Below, piece after piece: positions 55,674 through 64,000 of a stretch of 64,000 nucleotides of DNA. This stretch comes from Rhizobium sp. CG5 (GTDB lineage Bacteria > Pseudomonadota > Alphaproteobacteria > Rhizobiales > Rhizobiaceae). Numbering within the stretch: position 1 is the stretch's first letter; each line of letters starts with the position of its first letter. The stretch lies in the NCBI RefSeq assembly GCF_023701945.1, contig NZ_JABAEF010000002.1:372001-436000 (forward strand), given 5' to 3'. The translations under genes and the position numbers were made by a program. The notes beneath the pieces were generated by a model. It was not told where the DNA came from, ran no database searches, and was given only the letters and a program-made list of their open reading frames with translations.

Positions 55674-56456
55674 ATGAAACTCAAGGATAAAGTCTGCATC
55701 ATCACCGGTTCGGCCAGCGGCATCGGCAATGCGATCGCGAGACGCTATGTCGAAGAGGGCGCCAAGGTCGTCATCGCCGACCTGAAGCAAGACCAGGCCG
55801 AGACCGCGGCCGATGCCCTGACGGCAATGGGACCCGGCGAAGCCTTCGGCATCGCCATGGATGTCACCGACGAGGCGGCGGTCAATGCCGGCGTCGCCAG
55901 CACGGTGGCCAAATGGGGACGTGTCGATGTCCTCGTCTCGAATGCCGGCATCCAGATCGTGCACAAGATAGAGGATTTCCCCTTTGCCGACTGGAAGAAG
56001 ATGCTGTCGATCCATCTTGACGGCGCCTTCCTGACCACCAAGGCCTGCATCCCGCATATGAAGAGCCAGGGCGGCGGCGCCATCCTCTATATGGGGTCCG
56101 TGCATTCTCACGAGGCGTCGCCGCTGAAATCGGCCTATGTCACGGCCAAGCACGGCCTGCTGGGTCTGGCCCGCGTCGTCGCCAAGGAAGGCGGCCCATC
56201 CGGCATCCGCGCCAATGTCATCTGCCCGGGTTTCGTGCGTACACCTCTGGTCGACAAGCAGATCCCGGAACAGGCCAAGGAACTCGGCATTTCCGAGGAC
56301 GAGGTCATCAAGAAGGTCATGCTCGGCGAAACCGTGGATGGCGAATTCACCACGGTCGAGGATGTTGCGGAGGTCGCGCTGATATTTGCCGATTTCAAGA
56401 CCAATGCCCTGACCGGCCAGTCACTGGTGGTCAGCCACGGCTGGTTCATGAACTAA
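55674..56456 (+). CDS. bdhA: 3-hydroxybutyrate dehydrogenase
   Basis: A 260-residue short-chain dehydrogenase, from ATG 55674 with ACGGAGAAAGACC upstream. The TGxxxGIG motif is [13 protein letters not shown], the catalytic triad residues are in [10 protein letters not shown] (Ser) and SAYVTAKHG (Tyr/Lys, about residue 155), and the C-terminus has the [12 protein letters not shown] form of BdhA. It oxidises D-3-hydroxybutyrate to acetoacetate, which the acetoacetyl-CoA synthetase at 7.7 kb then activates. The stop TAA coincides with the left end of the nested palindromic element. Confidence 0.92.
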   Translation: MKLKDKVCIITGSASGIGNAIARRYVEEGAKVVIADLKQDQAETAADALTAMGPGEAFGIAMDVTDEAAVNAGVASTVAKWGRVDVLVSNAGIQIVHKIEDFPFADWKKMLSIHLDGAFLTTKACIPHMKSQGGGAILYMGSVHSHEASPLKSAYVTAKHGLLGLARVVAKEGGPSGIRANVICPGFVRTPLVDKQIPEQAKELGISEDEVIKKVMLGETVDGEFTTVEDVAEVALIFADFKTNALTGQSLVVSHGWFMN

Positions 56457-56718
56457 TACCAAGTGTCGATGATAGGAACCTATAGGATGGCTTATGGCAG
56501 GTCTCTGGCTAGGCGCGGTGCGCAGGGCGATGCTTGCGCATCGGACAAGCGGCGCAACAACGCCAGAGGCCTGCCATAAGCCACCTTCGGCCGGCTTCTC
56601 GGCCCTGCTGGCGTCGTCGAGATCCTCGACCGATGCGACAGCATCGCTCTTCGGACCTCTCCTAGCCAGCAGGGCCGATCGAGCCGGTCCTATAGGTTCC
56701 TATCATCGACACTTGGTA
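56457..56718. mobile_element. MITE-like nested palindromic element, 262 bp
   Basis: Perfect 31-bp terminal inverted repeats (56457-56487 and 56688-56718) begin TACCAAGTGTCGATGATAGG. Inside them, two hairpins fill nearly all the rest: arms 56488-56509/56562-56583 (22 bp, one T-G pair) and 56591-56612/56665-56687 (22-23 bp, few mismatches), each with smaller hairpins in its loop. A TAA directly flanks both ends (56454-56456 and 56719-56721), as expected for a 3-bp target duplication. There is no transposase gene. The element fills the gap between the bdhA stop and the convergent oxyR stop. Confidence 0.85.
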
Positions 56719-56724
56719 TAAGCC

Positions 56725-57654
56725 TTAGGCGAGGGCGGCGGTTCGGCCCCGTCCCTCCTCGCGCAGGCTGCCGGCGCTTTCGATGATTGACTGCGCCAGA
56801 GCCTCCATGTCCTGGCGCCGTGCGCTGGAGCGGCGCCAGATCAGACCGATCTCGCGGCACGGCGCCGGCTCGGCAAAGGGTACGATGCGGATCGCGGTGC
56901 GGGCCGTCTCGGTAGCGATTGCCATTTGCGGGATCAGCGTCATGCCCATGTCATGCGACACCATCTGCAGCAATGTGGTCATCGAGGTCGCACCGAAATT
57001 GACCAGGCTGCGCCGGCTCGCCGCCTTGCACACCGAGAGCGCCTGCTCACGCAGGCAATGGCCTTCCTCCAGCAGCAGCAGCCGCTCGGGGTCGACCTGG
57101 GTTTCCGTCATCGGCGACAGCAGCACGTCGCTGTCGTTGTCGGCCATGGCCATGTAGAATGTGTCGATGAACAGGCTGCGCTGCACCAGATTGTCCCCTT
57201 CGATCGGCAGGGCAGCGATCACCGCATCCAGCCTGCCGTCGCTGAGATCGGCGATCAGCCGGTCGGTGATGGCTTCCTTCAGTTCGATCTCGATCAGCGG
57301 ATGGCTGCGCCGCAGATGCGGCACCATCTGCGGCACGAGATAGGGCGCGACGGTGGGGATGAGGCCGAGGCGAAGCAGCCCTTCCAGCATGCCGCTGCTG
57401 CGCCGCGCCGCCTCTTCCAGGTGGTCGACCCCGGCCAGGATCCCTCTGATATGGCCCAGCACCTCATGCCCCTTGGCGGTCAGCAGCGTGTTGTTGCGGG
57501 TGCGTTCGACCAATGTCACATTCAGGTGCCTTTCCATCTCCATAATCTGCGCCGACAGTGCCGGCTGGCTGACATGCACCATCTCGGCCGCCCGGCCGAA
57601 ATGCAGCGTGGTGGCGAGAGCATCGAAATAGCGCATTTGACGAATGGTAATCAT
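56725..57654 (-). CDS. oxyR: Hydrogen peroxide-sensing LysR regulator OxyR
   Basis: A 309-residue LysR protein. The redox cysteines are in EEGHCLREQALSVC (about residues 199 and 208), the OxyR disulphide switch. The N-terminal helix-turn-helix has VHVSQPALSAQIMEMERHLN. It senses peroxide and activates katG, which is transcribed divergently (109 bp between starts). An ATAG-N7-CTAT site overlaps the oxyR start region. Confidence 0.92.
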   Translation of the reverse strand: MITIRQMRYFDALATTLHFGRAAEMVHVSQPALSAQIMEMERHLNVTLVERTRNNTLLTAKGHEVLGHIRGILAGVDHLEEAARRSSGMLEGLLRLGLIPTVAPYLVPQMVPHLRRSHPLIEIELKEAITDRLIADLSDGRLDAVIAALPIEGDNLVQRSLFIDTFYMAMADNDSDVLLSPMTETQVDPERLLLLEEGHCLREQALSVCKAASRRSLVNFGATSMTTLLQMVSHDMGMTLIPQMAIATETARTAIRIVPFAEPAPCREIGLIWRRSSARRQDMEALAQSIIESAGSLREEGRGRTAALA

Positions 57655-57655
57655 G

Positions 57656-57670
57656 ATAGGAAAATCCTAT
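57656..57670. promoter_or_regulatory. OxyR-type ATAG-N7-CTAT operator
   Basis: ATAG (57656-57659) and CTAT (57667-57670) are 7 bp apart within the perfect palindrome GATAGGAAAATCCTATC (57655-57671), 2 bp upstream of the oxyR start and 92 bp upstream of katG. This matches the OxyR binding-site core and suits autorepression plus katG activation. Confidence 0.8.
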
Positions 57671-57747
57671 CGTAAATTCCATTAAATACAATTGGGAATT
57701 ATGAAACATTTGGACGATCCTGCGCCCACCAACGTCAATTTTCCTAA

Positions 57748-59934
<2,187 letters not shown>

Positions 59935-59995
59935 TCGTCGCCGAACCGTCGTCTTCAACTGAAATCTCGATAATGGTTATTAGGTAAAGACGACC

Positions 59996-60033
59996 AACAG
60001 CCTCAAAGCCGCCCCATCGGGGTTTGGCTGTCG
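59996..60033 (+). other. Hairpin in katG 3' region
   Basis: ACAGCC-TCAAA, then CCCC-ATC-GGGG, then TTTGGCTGT form an imperfect stem without a T-tract, about 60 bp after katG. It may protect the katG mRNA. Confidence 0.35.
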
Positions 60034-60044
60034 CATTATGAGAC

Positions 60045-60079
60045 AGGTGATCGGAGATATACTCTCCGGTCACCTTTTT
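60045..60079 (+). terminator. Terminator of katG
   Basis: AGGTGATCGGAGA and TCTCCGGTCACCT form a 13-bp stem (one T-G pair) with a TATAC loop, followed by TTTT. Confidence 0.85.
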
Positions 60080-60206
60080 GCATTCCCGCTTCGCTACAAG
60101 TTGAGTGATTTTCTTCAGCAAAGTTCAAGGGCTGTCCTCTAGTTACCCAGTCTCGATGGCCAGATATAGTGCTGGCTGCTCGTGATCGCTGGAGGAATGG
60201 ACGGGG

Positions 60207-60830
60207 ATGCCCAAGTCTATGGACACGAAACGCACCATTCTGCGAAAGAAACCGCAGCAAGAGCGCAGTATTCAGCGTCTCGATACTATGCTACAGGCGG
60301 CGGCCGAATTGCTGGTCGAGCAGGGTATAATCAACTTCAAGATGACCGATCTGGCAGCCCGTGCCAAAGTGCCGATCGGCTCACTGTACCAATTCTTTCC
60401 TGAAAAGGCGGCCGTGGTCCGTGCTCTGTTCGATCGGAGGACCTCCAGGAGCAAGGCCCGCGTCAAGGAGATGTTTTCGGACATCGCCTCGCTCGAGGAG
60501 GTGATGGAAGCCATCCTTTCCTCGCTCGATTGGTACTATGAGCAATATCGGCAGGATCCGATGTGGACGGCGCTGTGGGCCGCCGGCATGATGGATCGTG
60601 ATCTCATGGAAATGCATCGCGACCACAATGTCGAGATCTCCCGCATATTTTGCGAGGCTGTCAATGCATTGCTCCCGGCGGATGTGGCCCGGCGGATGGA
60701 GGCCCGCTCGATCCTGTTCACCCATCTCAGCGGCTCAACCCTGCGGTTGGCGGTGACCCAGGACGACGATATGGCGCGCCGCATCCTGGACGAATGGAAG
60801 ACCATCGTCCGGGAGCAACTGTTCCGCTAG
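60207..60830 (+). CDS. TetR family transcriptional regulator
   Basis: A 207-residue regulator whose N-terminal domain reads ERSIQRLDTMLQAAAELLVE, FKMTDLAARAKVPIGSLYQF and FPEKAAVVRAL, with a helical ligand domain of ordinary length. It is not close to the tandem TetR pair at 34 kb. No target is suggested by position: the neighbours are katG, with its own terminator, and a convergent LysR gene 30 bp away. Confidence 0.87.
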   Translation: MPKSMDTKRTILRKKPQQERSIQRLDTMLQAAAELLVEQGIINFKMTDLAARAKVPIGSLYQFFPEKAAVVRALFDRRTSRSKARVKEMFSDIASLEEVMEAILSSLDWYYEQYRQDPMWTALWAAGMMDRDLMEMHRDHNVEISRIFCEAVNALLPADVARRMEARSILFTHLSGSTLRLAVTQDDDMARRILDEWKTIVREQLFR

Positions 60831-60860
60831 TCCAGATGCCGATTGGGCAACGCTGTGGGT

Positions 60861-61811
60861 TCACCAGCCGGGGATCATATGGCCGGTGCGCAGGCGCGGA
60901 AACTGGCGCGGCATGCTGACATCACCGTTCAGATCGTCGTCCACAGCCGCTGGCGTGATATTGTCCAGGCAGGCGGTGATGTGATCGGTAATGGCATTCA
61001 TCAGCGATGGCGACAGGCCGGGCCGCTTCATGATGCCGATCTGCACCGGCGGCAGAGGCGGGAACCCGTCATTCTGGGTCAGCACTTTCATGCCGGTGCG
61101 CAGCGCCGATTCCGGTAGCACCGACACGGCCATGCCGGCCAGCACCGCGGCAGCCACGACCGTCGACGACCAGCTGGTAAACAGCACCTGATACTCGCGC
61201 CCGTCGGCATCCAGCGCTGAACAGGCCAGCTGGCGCCAGTTGCAGTCGCGCCGCCCGACCGCCAGCGGCACCGGCGCGTCCTCCTTCAGCGGATGGTTGG
61301 CAGAGCCGACCCAGCACAGCGGCTCGGTCCGCACCACGTCGGACGAGCGGGCCTGCGGGTTGTGGGTCACCAGTGCAATATCCAGCTCGCCCCGCGCCAT
61401 TTTTTCCGACAAGCTCGCTGACGGTTCGCAGATGATATAGAGCTCGACGCTCGGATGGGTCTTGGCAAAGCGGCCGATGATCTCGGGCATGTAGCGGTCG
61501 GCATAGTCGTCCGGCGTGCCGATCCTGAGCGTGCCCTCGAGACGGTTGTCGTCGAAGGCGGCGATCGCCTCGCTGTTGAGGCGGATGATGCGCCGCGCAT
61601 AGTTCAGCAGCTTCTCGCCCTCGGCCGTCAGGCGGTTGCCACGACCGTCCTTGATGAACAGCTGCTTGCCGATCCGCTCTTCGAGCCGGCGCATCTGCAT
61701 GGACACCGCCGATTGCGTCTTGAACACCCGTCCGGCCGCCTTGGTGAAACTGCCGGTATCGACGATTGCGATGAAAGTCTGAAGCTGGTCAATATCGAGA
61801 GGAGCCGCCAT
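60861..61811 (-). CDS. LysR family transcriptional regulator (VtlR/LsrB-like)
   Basis: A 316-residue LysR protein. Its N-terminus LDIDQLQTFIAIVDTGSFTK then QSAVSMQMRRLEERIGKQLF is of the VtlR/LsrB type found in host-associated alphaproteobacteria. In Brucella VtlR activates the sRNA AbcR2 and DUF1127-type small genes. Here a 32-bp motif is found 37 bp upstream of this gene and again in front of the DUF1127 gene 1.4 kb away. The assignment as VtlR orthologue versus paralogue is open. Confidence 0.8.
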   Translation of the reverse strand: MAAPLDIDQLQTFIAIVDTGSFTKAAGRVFKTQSAVSMQMRRLEERIGKQLFIKDGRGNRLTAEGEKLLNYARRIIRLNSEAIAAFDDNRLEGTLRIGTPDDYADRYMPEIIGRFAKTHPSVELYIICEPSASLSEKMARGELDIALVTHNPQARSSDVVRTEPLCWVGSANHPLKEDAPVPLAVGRRDCNWRQLACSALDADGREYQVLFTSWSSTVVAAAVLAGMAVSVLPESALRTGMKVLTQNDGFPPLPPVQIGIMKRPGLSPSLMNAITDHITACLDNITPAAVDDDLNGDVSMPRQFPRLRTGHMIPGW

Positions 61812-61847
61812 GGGAACCGTCCATCAGATTGTTTGATGATTACCATT

Positions 61848-61879
61848 AGAAACATTCGTTGGACTGATCAATAGCTTTT
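61848..61879. promoter_or_regulatory. 32-bp motif, copy 1 (upstream of LysR gene)
   Basis: Begins AGAAACATTCGTTGGACTGA; 30 of 32 bases are identical to the copy at 63017-63048. It lies 37 bp upstream of the LysR start codon. Probably a binding site of that LysR regulator, for autoregulation, or for a divergent transcript. Confidence 0.7.
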
Positions 61880-61899
61880 CGCATCGCGGTGCATGCAAA

Positions 61900-61982
61900 T
61901 CATCGAGACTTGGTATTGGCTCTTCCTACCTGCCGCCAATGCCTCGCGCTGAGCGGCCAACGCAGGAGGCATTGGCGGCAGG
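61900..61982. other. Structured segment between LysR and exported protein genes
   Basis: A 17-nt stretch at 61900-61916 matches the right end of the element at 56457-56718 in 16 of 17 bases (TCATCGAGACTTGGTAT). It is followed by a perfect 17-bp inverted repeat (arms 61929-61945 and 61966-61982, CCTGCCGCCAATGCCTC) with a 20-nt loop. There is no T-tract. It may be a decayed repeat element or part of a small RNA next to the LysR gene. Confidence 0.45.
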
Positions 61983-61991
61983 TTCGGCGTC

Positions 61992-62735
61992 CTATTTGTA
62001 CTTGTCGGGATTATTGTTCATGTCATTGTAATCGTTCAGCGCATCCTGGTAGCGCGCGAAGATCTCGTTGATGTCCGCAGGCGGCGGGTTCTGGGTTCGG
62101 GCCGTCTGATATGCGGTATTTGCCGCGGCAAAGTTGGCCCTGATCTCAGCCTGGCTCTTGGTCGCGCTTGGACCGCTGCTGCTTCCGGTCGGCCCTGGCT
62201 GTGGCGGAGGCGGGGAGGTTGGCGGCGCCTGGTTCGCTTGCTGACTACCCGGATTGCTCGGTGGGCCGCCCCAGCTTGCCCAGTCGCCCAGCATTTCCGG
62301 CAGTTCCTGTTGCAGAAGTGCTGAAGAGGTCGTCATCTCCATCAGCCCCTGGCCTTCGTTGACGATCACTTCCATGTCATTCTCGGCGCTGACCTTCAGG
62401 ATGCCGTGATAGGCGGTCTGCATCTGGTCGGGATCGGCCTTGTCGGGAACGACGGCGCCCTCGAAGATCGCAACGTAGATCCAGCCGAGGTCCTTGTTAT
62501 AGACGGCGGTGACCTGGCTGATCTTCACGCGCACCCGGCTGTAGTCGTTGGTCAGAACCTGATTTGCGATAAAGACCTGGACGAAATCGTTGATCGCCCG
62601 TTCGGCCTGCCATGGCTGAACACCGTGGTCGACCGGCTGCGCCCGGACATCGCTCCCGCTGGCCAGCAGGGGCATCCACAACGCCAGTATCGCGACCGCA
62701 ATGAGGCGCCAGCTGCGAAATGATACAAGGGTCAT
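61992..62735 (-). CDS. Exported hypothetical protein
   Basis: A 247-residue protein, started at ATG 62735 with AAAGGTGA upstream. It has a signal peptide (SWRLIAVAILALWMPLLASG, cleavage near DVRAQ). The mature N-terminal domain (about 30-150) begins with RAINDFVQVFIANQVLTNDY and may be alpha/beta. It is followed by a Pro/Gly/Ser-rich linker (about residues 160-190) and a C-terminal helical part NAAYQTART/EIFARYQDALNDYNDMN. I do not recognise the family. It sits between the two copies of the 32-bp motif. Confidence 0.65.
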   Translation of the reverse strand: MTLVSFRSWRLIAVAILALWMPLLASGSDVRAQPVDHGVQPWQAERAINDFVQVFIANQVLTNDYSRVRVKISQVTAVYNKDLGWIYVAIFEGAVVPDKADPDQMQTAYHGILKVSAENDMEVIVNEGQGLMEMTTSSALLQQELPEMLGDWASWGGPPSNPGSQQANQAPPTSPPPPQPGPTGSSSGPSATKSQAEIRANFAAANTAYQTARTQNPPPADINEIFARYQDALNDYNDMNNNPDKYK

Positions 62736-63180
62736 GGGGTCACCTTTCCTGACGGAACTTCGCGGTTGAAGCATTGCGGCGATCGGCCGTGCCAGCCTGG
62801 ATCACCCCAGGCCGCCAGCGTCACGCTATATCTGCTCTGTGGTGCGGGAAAGTATAAGTTGTATGTATTTATAGAAAACCCGCATCGCGATTGGCAATTG
62901 TTAAGAAATGATGACCAAGAACATGCGCCTGCCGCGCAATGAGACGATCGGCAAAGCGTGTGGGGTCGGCAATTGTCCCGATCGATCATTCATAAGAACG
63001 ATTGATGTCTGGCATAAGAAACATTCGTTGGACTGATCGATGGCTTTTGGGCATTTTGATCGGGCAAATCACTACGAACAGGGAGTTGGCCCAATGCCTG
63101 CTTCCGCGGATTTTGGCTGATCCGTTCCGGGCACCGGAACGGCATGCCTTTACTCGTGCCGACATCGAAAGGATATTCCC
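62736..63180. other. 445-bp intergenic region upstream of DUF1127 gene
   Basis: No gene is supported. It holds divergent promoters for the exported protein and the DUF1127 gene, an AT-rich stretch at 62.84-62.90 kb, and the second copy of the 32-bp motif. No riboswitch is recognised. Confidence 0.5.
63017..63048 (+). promoter_or_regulatory. 32-bp motif, copy 2 (upstream of DUF1127 gene)
   Basis: 30 of 32 bases match the copy at 61848-61879, with the differing bases at positions 23 and 26. It is 133 bp upstream of the DUF1127 start codon, a plausible activator-site distance. Confidence 0.7.
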
Positions 63181-63480
63181 ATGCGCACGACAGAACGGAT
63201 GATCGAACTTGATAGACCCGCTTCCAGCACGGCTGTGACAACCCGTCTGGCTGGCCTGTGGATCTCGGTGAAATCCGTCTGGCGTGCCGTCCGAAACCGC
63301 CATGTTGCGAACCGCCTTGCCGATCTTGATGACTATCTGCTGGACGATATCGGGCTGACCCGGTCCGATATCGACCGCATCCTCGGAGATACCGGCCTGG
63401 TGGACGATCCTTCGCAACAGTTGACCTGGGCCGCTCTCAAGCGCGCCCGATACATGCTCATCGGCGCCTCGCGCGTCTGA
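63181..63480 (+). CDS. DUF1127 family protein, long form
   Basis: A 99-residue protein; AAAGGA precedes the ATG. The DUF1127 core is NRHVANRLADLDDYLLDDIG then LTRSDIDRIL (about residues 38-70), a small basic-hydrophobic domain that binds RNA in some bacteria (family knowledge). It is longer than the usual 45-70 residues, with an N-terminal part (MRTTERMIELDRPASSTAVT) and a C-terminal tail. It follows the second copy of the 32-bp LysR-associated motif, so control by the LysR gene at 60.9 kb is likely. It has its own terminator. Confidence 0.82.
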   Translation: MRTTERMIELDRPASSTAVTTRLAGLWISVKSVWRAVRNRHVANRLADLDDYLLDDIGLTRSDIDRILGDTGLVDDPSQQLTWAALKRARYMLIGASRV

Positions 63481-63528
63481 GAGCCTTCCCATCCCCGCAG
63501 GGTGATAGCCAATGAGCCCTGCTGCTTG

Positions 63529-63564
63529 GCCCGGTGACAGTTCGACTGTTGCCGGGCTTTTTTC
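63529..63564 (+). terminator. Terminator of DUF1127 gene
   Basis: GCCCGGTGACAGT-TCG-ACTGTTGCCGGGC is a 13-bp stem (one G-T pair), followed by TTTTTTCTG. Confidence 0.85.
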
Positions 63565-63619
63565 TGCGTGGATCCGGCATCGCCCCCGTTTGCCCCCAGG
63601 ATCGGGTCCGCTGCCCGCC

Positions 63620-64000
63620 TCAGGCCTTGGCGTCTTCGGGCGGTGGCTCGGGCGCCTCTTTCGGCGCGGCCTTTGCCATATAGGTTTCGAAAATCTGCTC
63701 CATGCTCTTCTGGTAGTTCTTCTGAACCTCCAGTCCGCTGTCGAACATCGAGTTGATCATCGAAACCATAGCCTGGGCCGGCTCGGCCTCACCGGCGCTC
63801 TTGGCCGTTTCCTTCGGCGCAGCCGCGGCTTGCGCCGCAGCGCCCTGACCGAAATTACCGCCCATCATATCCTGGAAGGCCTTGGCAAAGGGATTGTCCA
63901 TGAAAGGGTTGGCGTTCGCGGCCGGCTTCGGTGCCTGGGCGCCGCCCATCATGTCGCGGAAGGCGTTGGCGAAGGGATTGTCGAACAGGCTTGCTTCCTT
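63620..64000 (-). CDS. Hypothetical protein, C-terminal part (start outside window)
   Basis: About 126 residues are visible before the window edge. Two near-identical copies of a motif, DNPFANAFRDMMGG and DNPFAKAFQDMMGG, are 16-20 residues apart, each with a linker of Ala/Pro. A helical stretch follows (NSMFDSGLEVQKNYQKSMEQ) and then a Pro/Glu-rich tail. I do not recognise the family; a DUF937-like protein is a weak possibility. Confidence 0.5.
   Translation of the reverse strand, partial: KEASLFDNPFANAFRDMMGGAQAPKPAANANPFMDNPFAKAFQDMMGGNFGQGAAAQAAAAPKETAKSAGEAEPAQAMVSMINSMFDSGLEVQKNYQKSMEQIFETYMAKAAPKEAPEPPPEDAKA

Overview
The window looks like a chromosomal segment of an alphaproteobacterium of the order Hyphomicrobiales (Rhizobiales), most likely Rhizobiaceae (Rhizobium/Agrobacterium group). 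The pointers are the high GC content, a RirA iron regulator with an IRO-type operator, a histidine kinase with a DivJ/PleC/PdhS-type H-box, a DUF1476 ATPase zeta subunit, DUF1127 and DUF992 proteins, an EcfG-type general-stress promoter, and a tRNA-His that lacks G-1 and carries A73. No genus can be fixed from the sequence alone.

Layout: 0-5.4 kb holds the end of a ScfR-type regulator and a complete putrescine importer (potFGHI). 5.4-9.7 kb has a small membrane protein, an AsmA-like protein and acetoacetyl-CoA synthetase, followed by a structured candidate small RNA. 9.9-15.8 kb carries a double-domain iron-type permease and a very long PAS histidine kinase. 15.9-17.7 kb has a phasin with two operator-like palindromes, tRNA-His and a low-GC HEPN-like gene. 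18-26 kb holds ilvE, a LysR/mmsA divergent pair, a DUF898/M48 pair and a chemoreceptor. 26.4-30.1 kb has an ABC exporter, an iron-binding protein and rirA. 30.4-35.3 kb holds a GMC oxidoreductase, AbrB-type transporter, gluconokinase and two tandem TetR paralogues. 35.3-39.8 kb is a gamma-glutamyl-polyamine catabolic block (puuA, puuB, a remnant of an N-carbamoylputrescine amidase, and a DadA-like oxidase). 39.9-45.6 kb contains small unknown genes, a DUF992 protein, a GFA protein behind a 13-bp tandem repeat, tRNA-Gln, ppx/gppA, rlmE and a VOC protein. 45.6-53 kb has an MFS transporter, a Tat-exported beta-lactamase-fold hydrolase, DUF1476, a low-GC P-loop kinase, guaB, MAPEG and LtrA. 53.3-60 kb has adhP, a patatin/bdhA operon, a 262-bp element made almost entirely of inverted repeats, and the oxyR/katG divergent pair. 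60.2-64 kb has a TetR, a LysR regulator, an exported unknown protein, a long DUF1127 protein and the C-terminal part of an unknown protein.

Three functional themes recur. The first is polyamine uptake and breakdown (potFGHI, puuAB, aguB remnant). The second is the polyhydroxybutyrate and acetoacetate cycle (phasin, patatin-like protein, 3-hydroxybutyrate dehydrogenase, acetoacetyl-CoA synthetase), possibly under one PhaR-like regulator. The third is iron and peroxide control (rirA with its IRO box, an iron-binding protein and a distant permease, oxyR and katG).

The most unusual signals are the 262-bp nested palindromic element placed exactly at the bdhA stop codon and flanked by a TAA duplication; a 32-bp motif repeated (30 of 32 identical) in front of a LysR regulator and again in front of the DUF1127 gene; a structured candidate sRNA at about 9.76-9.92 kb; and a two-gene small-protein operon behind an EcfG-type promoter.
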